Positions 57,374 to 64,000 of a stretch of DNA of 64,000 nt are shown here, in pieces (position 1 is the stretch's first letter; each line of letters starts with the position of its first letter). Below the pieces are notes generated by a model that was not told the DNA's origin, did not search any database, and saw only the letters and a program-made list of their open reading frames with translations. The position numbers and the translations under genes were made by a program. The stretch comes from Flaveria trinervia (lineage: Eukaryota; Streptophyta; Magnoliopsida; Asterales; Asteraceae), in contig CM046442.1 of NCBI GenBank assembly GCA_025506515.1, positions 106,846,849 through 106,910,848 of the forward strand, read 5' to 3'.

Positions 57374-58293
57374 TGTAGGGTTTGTTGGAAGATAAAACCG
57401 AGTTTAACCTTTTAAACTTTCAGAAAACGCAGCGGATATATATATTTTAAAACATTATTTTAAAGCTGAAATTTCATGTTTTAAGATGACATATATATGA
57501 AAGAAACAAACCCAAAACAAAAGGATCATATATGTGAATAAGCAAGCTATGAACAATATGTTAATGAACATAAAATCACAGCTACATGGAGCTACCTTTC
57601 TCTAGCTAAAAATCGACCAAGGAAGAGTGGTATGATGCTTATGATTCGGCCAAGGCTCCAAGGAAGGACCTCTCAAGCTAGTATACCCCAAGCATGTGTG
57701 CAAACACTTTTCTTGTTAGGGAGATGAACACCAAAAACCAAAAGAAAACCCCCAAAATCTGCTGCTATTGCCATGGACCTTGAGAGAGAAAGGAGAGTGT
57801 TTTGGTTCAAGATTGCATGTAATGAGAGAGGTCAAAATGTTGAGTGTATGACATGCTTTATTGTGTATGTTCTCAAGAGAGAAAAGGGCCAATGCCCTTC
57901 AAGTGGGGCGGCCGAATTCTTTTTAAGGGAAAAGGTTTCCCCTCTAAACACACACACATAATATATAAAACTAGTCTCTAATAATTTATACAATTAACCA
58001 TTTAATTGTATAAGTTATAAACCCTTGGTATTATTTGATGTTATCTAACCTATTTAAATAACATTACAATTAATAATCATGAACAAAATATCCTAATAAG
58101 TTGTTCCATCTCATATGCAACTTATTTAGAAAACCTATTTTCTAAATTTGGTGTGGTTATTTATTTCATGATCATATCGTCATTAAATAATTGTTTGTGT
58201 TTGCAAAGCTTGTTATTGGGTATAACCCGACTTGGATCATGACATACTAACCGCATCAATGTTCTATGTGTCTTGGGCATACAGAATCCAACA
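57374..58293 (-). repeat. Element G 3' LTR
   Basis: 920 bp, adjacent to a minus-strand purine tract (GTGGGAGAT at 58294-58302). Confidence 0.93.
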
Positions 58294-59088
58294 ATCTCCC
58301 ACTTGCACAAGATTCATAGAAAATTGATGCAAGCAGTAAATACCGCCTAACAACGGTTTACTACCCTTAATACGCATGACTTATAGCCATTCAATAACAT
58401 CATCACTTTCGAGTATCCTACTTGAAATGATTTAGGTGAATTAATATCTATCCTTTTGTTACAGATGTCATGTCAAATCCAAGGACACAGAGTGATCATT
58501 CCTTGTTGATTAACTTATCCAGGCCTTAGACATCTAACTCTCAACGGATAAGAGGAACAAATCCCATCTTGATTACATACGTAACTCACAATCACCTTGT
58601 GTCACACCTGAACATAGTCTCATGTACTGCCCATTATTTCAGAACAGCGGATAACCAGATCAAGGTATGACACTTGGTGAATATCAAAACCCAATATGTA
58701 TCTCAGGTCTGAGGATACCAAATGATATTCGCCTTTACTCAAAATTACTTATGATCAATCAATAAGATTCCATGTAGTAAAATTTGAGTTGCGGGTTAGT
58801 CCAATATTTATATCCCACAAATATCTATGAACCTTGGTAGCAACCCATTGCTCTATATTCATCCTTATGAATATCAACCAATCCAAGTTCATAATAATCT
58901 TACCTTCACACTTGTTCCCACAAGTCTGAACGACTATAGACATTTAGAGTAAGCAATTTACTCATGGATTAAACATGCTAAATTGGAATATTAATTGAAA
59001 CATTATAACCAAATAATTTTATTCAAATAATAAAGAGTTCCACATATCCAAATACAAAATTTACAGATCAAATCCAATCACTAGAATA
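58294..59088 (-). other. Element G 3' untranslated part
   Basis: Non-coding sequence between RNase H and the 3' LTR; no gene seen. Confidence 0.7.
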
Positions 59089-59722
59089 TCAAAGTCCCAT
59101 GGCACAAGTATGACCTTCATGCTTTGCCTTTTCAAGGAGCTTCGTGAGAGGATCCGTAACATTCTGATCCGTGTGAACTTTGCGAATACATATCTTTCCC
59201 TTTTCAACTTCATCTCGTATGTAGTTGAATCTCCGCTCAATGTGCCTAGTCTTTTGATAAGCACGAGGTTCCTTGATTAGAGCAATCGCACCCTCGTTAT
59301 CACAAAAGATCTCTAGGGGGTCCTGAATGGAAGGGACAACCCCGAGATCGGCAATGAATTTCTTCAACCATGTAGCTTCTTGAGCTGCAGGTGGCGACGT
59401 ATTCTGATTCTGTAGTTGATAGAGCCACCACATCCTATTTGGAGCTCTTCCAAGAGACCGCTCCTCCATTCAGAATGAAAATATATCCCGAATGTGATCG
59501 TGAATCATCACGATCTGTTTGGAAACTGGCATCCATGTAACCTTTTACAACAAGTTCCTCATCACCAGATCCATAGATTAGGAACATATCTTTTGTCCTC
59601 CTTAGGTACTTAAGTATGTTCTTAACAGCCATCCAATGACTGTTTCCAGGATTTTGCTGGTATCGGCTTGTCATGCTTAAGGCGCATGACACATCCGGTC
59701 GAGTGCATATCATTGCATACAT
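59089..59722 (-). pseudogene. Element G RT end and RNase H remnant
   Basis: MYAMICTRPDVSCALSMTSR, ESHW-like NSHWMAVKNILKYLRRT, then a frame change near 59440-59470, IFCDNEGAIALIKEP, KTRHIERRFNYIRD and DPLTKLLEKAKHEGH. The pol sequence begins only about 20 bp after the PBS-like GGCTCTTGATGTCA (59749-59762, plus strand), so a deletion removed everything between. Confidence 0.9.
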
Positions 59723-59763
59723 GATGGATCCAAGCTATCCACATAACTGGCTCTTGATGTCAT

Positions 59764-60697
59764 TGTAGGGTTTGTTGGAAGATAAAACTGTGTTTAACCT
59801 TTTAAACTTTCAGAAAACGTAGCGGATATATATATTTTAAAGCATGATTTTGAAGCTGAAATTTCACATTTTAAGGTGACATATATATGAAAGAAACAAA
59901 CCCAAAACAAAAGGATCATATATGTGAATAAGCAAGATATGAACAATATGTTAATGAACATAAAATCACAGTTACATGGAGCTGTGAACAACTACCTTTC
60001 TCCAGCTAAAAATCGACCAAGGAAGAGTTGTATGATGCTTATGATTCGGCCAAGGCTCCAAGGAAGGACCTCTCAAGCTAGTATACCCCAAGCTTGTGTG
60101 CAAACACTCTTCTTGTTAGGGAGATGAACACCAAAAACCAAAAGAAAACCCCCAAAATCTGTTGCTATTGCTGTGGACCTTGAGAGAGAAAGGAGAGTGT
60201 TTTGGTTCAAGATTGCATGTAATGAGAGAGGTCAAAATGTTCGAGTGTATGACATGCTTTATTGTGTATGTTCTCAAGAGAGAAAAGGGCCAATGCCCTT
60301 CAAGTGGGGCGGCCGAATTCTTTTTAAGGGAAAAGGTTTTCCCTCTAAACACACACACATAACTTATAAAACTAGTCATCTAATAATTTATACAATTAAC
60401 CATTTAATTGTATAAGTTATAAACCCCTTTTATTATTTGATGTTATCTAACCTATTTAAATAACATTACAAGTAATAATCATGAACAAAATATCCTAATA
60501 AGTTGTTCCATCTCATATGCAACTTATTTAGAAAACCTATTTTCTAAATTTGGTGTGGTTATTTAATTTCATGATCATATCGTCAATTAAATAACTGTTT
60601 GTGCTTGCAAAGCTTGTTATTGGGTATAACCCGACTTGGATCATGACATACTAACCGCATCAATGTTCTATGTGTCTTGGGCATACAGAATCCAACA
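59764..60697 (-). repeat. Element G 5' LTR
   Basis: 934 bp; differs from the other LTR by scattered substitutions and a short insertion (GTGAACA near 59985). Confidence 0.93.
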
Positions 60698-60702
60698 CCA
60701 GT

Positions 60703-61201
60703 GGGGTAGAGGAACAGCTCTCGGCACTTAACCGTATGGTGCTGAGGCTGTTGGCGGTAGACGAAGAGAAGACTGCTCAGCTGTGATAGCTTGTAGATCT
60801 TACTGCTGCCCAAGCTCAGCAGATATCTCAGCAGGCACAACAGATGGAGATTCAACGTGCAGAGATGTCCCAACTCCGAGAGCAGAATGTCCTATCAACA
60901 AAGAAGATTGAGGAGTTGGAGACTACTAACAAGACCATCATGCTACGCCTAAAAGGATCCAAGGAAGAGCTACTTAAGATCAAGGAAGGGGATGGGGATG
61001 ATAGCGATGATAAAGATAATGATGGTGATGATGATACTGATGCTACTGGTGATGTTGGAGATGATGTTAGAGATGATGATGACGATGACTCACTTGCTGC
61101 GGGTGCCACATCTGCCGGTGAAAGGAGGACCAAACGAGCACAAGATCAAGGTGCCTCCACATCAGCCCCACCAGCAGAAGAGCCGATGCTCCAGAACAAG
61201 A
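60703..61201 (+). pseudogene. Element C ORF3, coiled coil and end of predicted exon 1
   Basis: Resumes GVEEQLSALNRMVLRLLAV as in B, two stops (TGATAG near 60783), then a coiled coil and an acidic run rich in Asp. The unspliced frame ends at the TAG at 61210-61212; the predicted donor is at 61202. Confidence 0.82.
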
Positions 61202-61349
61202 GTAATGCTTAGATGTCTTATTGTTATTTAAAATCACTTGTATTTGGATCATGAGTAAAATTAATGAAATGAATGTTTATATGTAATGTAAATGATTATG
61301 CCTCGACTATTAGCTAATGATTGCTGTGTTGAATGTTTAAATCAAGCAG
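61202..61349 (+). other. Predicted intron in C ORF3 (148 bp)
   Basis: Donor A|GTAATG at 61202, an AGCTAATG branch-like word near 61313, acceptor AAGCAG ending at 61349. Removal joins both open frames in phase, at the same codon position as in B. Confidence 0.55.
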
Positions 61350-62550
61350 ATCCTGATTCCCAAAGAGATGAATGTGACATTGCTCCCCTCCAACAGGTCA
61401 AGACTCAACTGACATTGATTCTTGATCTACAGGGTATTGTCAGGAGATCAGTAATGTATACTCCTGAAGAAGAAGAAATCATTCACAATCTCACTGACGA
61501 GCAGATAGCCGAAATGTTCCAACTAAATGCTGATGAGATTATGAAAGACGCTCCAACTGTGCAAACAGAAAGTGATGATGAGCTTCAGGATGTAGAGGAG
61601 ATTGAGATAGAAGATGTCATGGCTCAATACTATCCTGAGTACACTGACAAGGAGGAACTGCTATTCCCAATCTGGGAAACACTCTTGTCAGTGACACTTT
61701 TGCGACTTGGACAAGATGGAGAAAGAGTCAGAGAAGGACAAAGAGAAGGCCCAAGCCTTAGACGCTGAAGTAAACATAAAAAAGGCTGAATGGACAACAT
61801 GTTTTGAAGAGATAAGAGTCCAACGCAGCGCTACACCGTCTACTGTCTACACCAAACTATATCAGGTCAAGAAATATCAAAAGGTGGCAGGCAGGATCAT
61901 AGCGTGGGCACATTTTGCAGACCTCAACGTTTACGCAGTTAAACGTGAGAAGGGAATAGAGTACTTCAGATTTCACATGATCTGAACACTCTTCCAGGTT
62001 TTGAGCTCAACCAGTTAGCTAAGTTAAATTGCTATATGCTGACCCTCGTAAGATGTCAGGCTGGTTTGAAGCTGCTATAAAGAGGGAGTACCACACCCGA
62101 TGGGTCAACGTCAAACCTCAACAACCAATGAGGTACATCAGAAGATCTGAGGTTGATGCCATAACTGGTAAACCTAGAGTAGTGCTGAAGTGGAGTCCAC
62201 CACGTACAATGTCTAAGATCCCACTACGTGAGATGCCATAGGACTTCACTCCACAATTCAAATGGTGGTACTATGATTGGAGAACGGGAGAGGCCGTGAT
62301 AGTCTTGAACAGGAATGGCACATTGGAAACCATAAGGGTGTTTGACCTGATGTGGCTCACCAACTTGTCAGCACAAGATGTTTATACTTTAAACAAGTGG
62401 CCACTGTTCTACGACCCTTACGATATTGTACAAGCTTTACAGTTCCAAAAGGTGATAAGACTCTGTTTTGTTTTTGAGATAAACACAGGAGTTACCAAAG
62501 AAGCTAAGTACAAAAAGTTTGAGGAAATCATGAAAGATGTTAGACAATAG
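61350..62550 (+). pseudogene. Element C ORF3, predicted exon 2, C-terminal domain
   Basis: Same order of motifs as B: acidic start, KKYQKVAGRIIAWAHF, LYADPRKMSGWFEA, RYIRRSEV, WWYYDW, MWLTNLSAQDVYTL and FQKVIRLCFVFEI. Frame changes near 61660 and 61975; a TAG at 62239-62241 where B has Gln. Confidence 0.88.
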
Positions 62551-62562
62551 ATAGATCTAGGT

Positions 62563-62575
62563 CCAAGGGGGAGTT
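62563..62575 (+). other. Element C polypurine tract
   Basis: CCAAGGGGGAGTT, identical to that of B, abutting the 3' LTR. Confidence 0.92.
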
Positions 62576-63271
62576 TGTTGATACATATATGTACCTAGAT
62601 CTTGATCTAAATGTAATATGTCTTATACTTATGTAACTATTGGGTACTTAATGAAATACAAATGTTTGGTTGTGTTTATAATGTTTAATATTTCATTAAT
62701 GAGTTGTTTAACACATATTGACTTAATTATATAGGTTTGTGATTGTTTGAAGTGTTAACATAATGTTAGAATATTGAATACACTCAAACTTGGTGAAGTG
62801 AAGTTCTCATGCGTCCGACTGGACCATGCGCCCAAACAGTGGTCAGGCGTCCGAATGGCCATGCGACTGAACAACTTCATGCATCTGAATCAGTCGTACG
62901 ACTGAACACTCAGTAGTGCGAATGGATCAACCGCATGGCCCAATCGCACGAATGAACCATGCTAATGTTTCAGTCGCCCGAATAAGCAATCCTAACCTAT
63001 AAATACCACCTAATTCGTGGAAAAACGTAAGGATTGAATCCACTTCGACTCCAGACGTACCCTAGCCGTCCAGAAGCCTCCAAGTTCGTACTCCAAGTTC
63101 ATAGAACGCTATAGATCAATTCTCAATCGATTCTTGACGTTATTTTCAATACATTATTGTTTCTATGTGCGTTCTCACTGATTGGATTGCGAATCAAATA
63201 GGATTCCACACTATTTGGTTTGGTTTAACACGTTAATCAGTTGGTGTTTGGTCAAATACCAGATCCTAACA
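62576..63271 (+). repeat. Element C 3' LTR
   Basis: 696 bp; word array 62805-62995, TATAAAT at 62998-63004; scattered differences from the 5' copy. Confidence 0.95.
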
Positions 63272-64000
63272 CATATGGATCTCTTTGGCCCCACAAGTGT
63301 AATGAGTTTAGGAAGGACCTTATACTGTCTAGTGATCACAGATGACTTTACAAGATTCACCTGGGTTTCCTTCCTTAGAACTAAGGATGAAACTCCTGAG
63401 ATTCTAAAGAATTTCATCACAAAGTTTGAGAATCAGTCTGATCACAAGGTCAAAATCATAAGATGTGATCAAGGAACTGAATTTAAGAACCAGAATTTGA
63501 TACATTTTGTGTTGAAAAGGGTATTACAAGGCAATTCAGTGCTCCCTGGGCTCCTTAGCAAAATGGTGTTTCTAAGAGGAGAAACATGACACTGATTGAA
63601 GCTGCAAGAACCATCCTGTCTGACTCTAAACTGCCCATCACCTTTTGGGCAGAGGCAGTCAACACTGCCTGCTATATGCAGAATAGAGTTTTAGTAGTTA
63701 ACACTCATGGCGAGACTCCTTAGAACTTTGGCACAAGAGGAAACCTTTCATTGGTTTTCTCAGGCTTATAGAGTGTACAATCTCAGAACTAGAATTGTTG
63801 AGGAGTCAACCAATATGACTTTCAATGAACACACACCATGTGTTGTAGGTTCTGGTCTGGATTAGTTGTTTGATCTTGATTTGGTTACCAACTGTTTAAA
63901 AAAATCTTGTGAGAATGTTTCAGGATCTGTAGCAAATTTAAATACAGATGATCCTGATCCAAGAGTTGAGCTAGGAAGATCCTCAAGTCATATATCTTCA
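63272..64000 (+). pseudogene. Element D Pol, integrase continued
   Basis: Resumes with HMDLFGPTSVMSLG, DDFTRFTWVSFL and RCDQGTEFKNQN. A frame change near 63510, then NGVSKRRNMT, where the catalytic Glu is replaced by Lys (codon 63574-63576). EAARTILSDSKLPITFWAEA follows, with a TAG at 63721-63723. Remaining fragments (AYRVYNLRTRIVEE, FDLDLV) run to the window end. The RT is outside. Confidence 0.87.

Larger units (their letters stand above)
57374..60697 (-). mobile_element. Element G, short copia deletion derivative
   Basis: LTRs 57374-58293 and 59764-60697 (plus strand TGTAGGGTTTGTTGGAAG to CAGAATCCAACA). Perfect target duplication CCAGT (57369-57373 and 60698-60702). The interior of about 1.5 kb keeps a degenerate PBS, the end of RT/RNase H and a purine tract. 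Gag, protease, integrase and most of RT are absent. Open frames inside the LTRs are duplicated because LTRs are duplicated; they are not genes. Confidence 0.93.
38702..63271 (+). mobile_element. Copia element C, same family as B, split by E and G
   Basis: LTRs 38702-39397 and 62576-63271, each 696 bp, TGTTGATACATA to ATCCTAACA. Perfect 5-bp target duplication CATAT (38697-38701 and 63272-63276). Interior: PBS, leader array, gag, pol lacking RT, spacer, ORF3, purine tract. After removal of E and G it is about 11 kb. It is dead: gag and pol carry deletions and stops. Confidence 0.95.
34934..64000 (+). mobile_element. Copia element D, split by element C, running out of the window
   Basis: LTR end at 35253, PBS at 35256-35267, gag and pol, then element C at 38702-63271 inside integrase, then integrase again to the window end. 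The D LTR left end is not identified: related short palindromic repeats occur on both sides of X copy 3, so that LTR may have landed in the D LTR. The 3' LTR is outside the window. Confidence 0.8.

Noticed and set aside
57773..57961. Small gene present twice (also at 60173)
   Set aside because: The two copies are the two LTRs of element G, so conservation reflects LTR duplication.

Overview
The window is plant nuclear DNA and consists almost entirely of nested LTR retrotransposons. I found no convincing host gene, tRNA, rRNA or CRISPR. Copia pol and gag resemble elements of asterids such as Asteraceae; this is family resemblance only, not a species call. Letters A-G and X are my own labels.

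Layout, outermost first. Gypsy-type LTRs of family X lie at 1-1472 (copy 1), 1473-2061 plus 26491-27245 (copy 2, with a PBS and gag start after it), and 33525-34933 (copy 3). Copia element A (+, 2062-26490) sits inside X copy 2. Copy 3 preserves the corresponding unoccupied site. Copia element B (-, 8460-21713) sits in the pol gene of A. After the gag start of X, a repeat array and an LTR fragment are cut by the 5' LTR of gypsy-type element F (28548-31171). F's internal part has no coding sequence. Copia element D (+, about 34934 to the window end) follows. Copia element C (+, 38702-63271) sits in the integrase of D. C is itself split by Tekay-like gypsy element E (-, 46667-56808) and by the small copia deletion derivative G (-, 57374-60697). 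Target-site duplications support A, B, C, E and G.

Elements A-D share one plan: LTR, initiator-Met-tRNA PBS, gag with two CCHC knuckles flanking a coiled-coil region, gag stop, pol in another frame, and a purine tract. A, B and C also carry a large third gene (ORF3) downstream of pol; for D that part lies beyond the window. ORF3 is a non-membrane protein with a conserved N-terminal domain, a Ser/Thr/Pro linker, a coiled coil, an acidic stretch and a C-terminal domain. In B and C its ATG directly follows a strong 3' splice-site signature, and a matching 146/148-bp intron divides it in phase. A second acceptor-like signal sits just after the gag stop in A, B, C and D, always in phase with pol. 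Together these suggest retrovirus-like splicing of a Copia genome.

The other striking layer is non-coding. Degenerate arrays of near-palindromic CpG-centred words (for example CAGTCGTGCGACTG) fill the LTRs, leaders and pol-ORF3 spacers of B and C and also the LTRs of gypsy families E and X. Left of D lies a run of short hairpins whose arms change together. Nearly every coding region is broken, often by changes of the C-to-T or G-to-A type, which fits methylation-driven decay.
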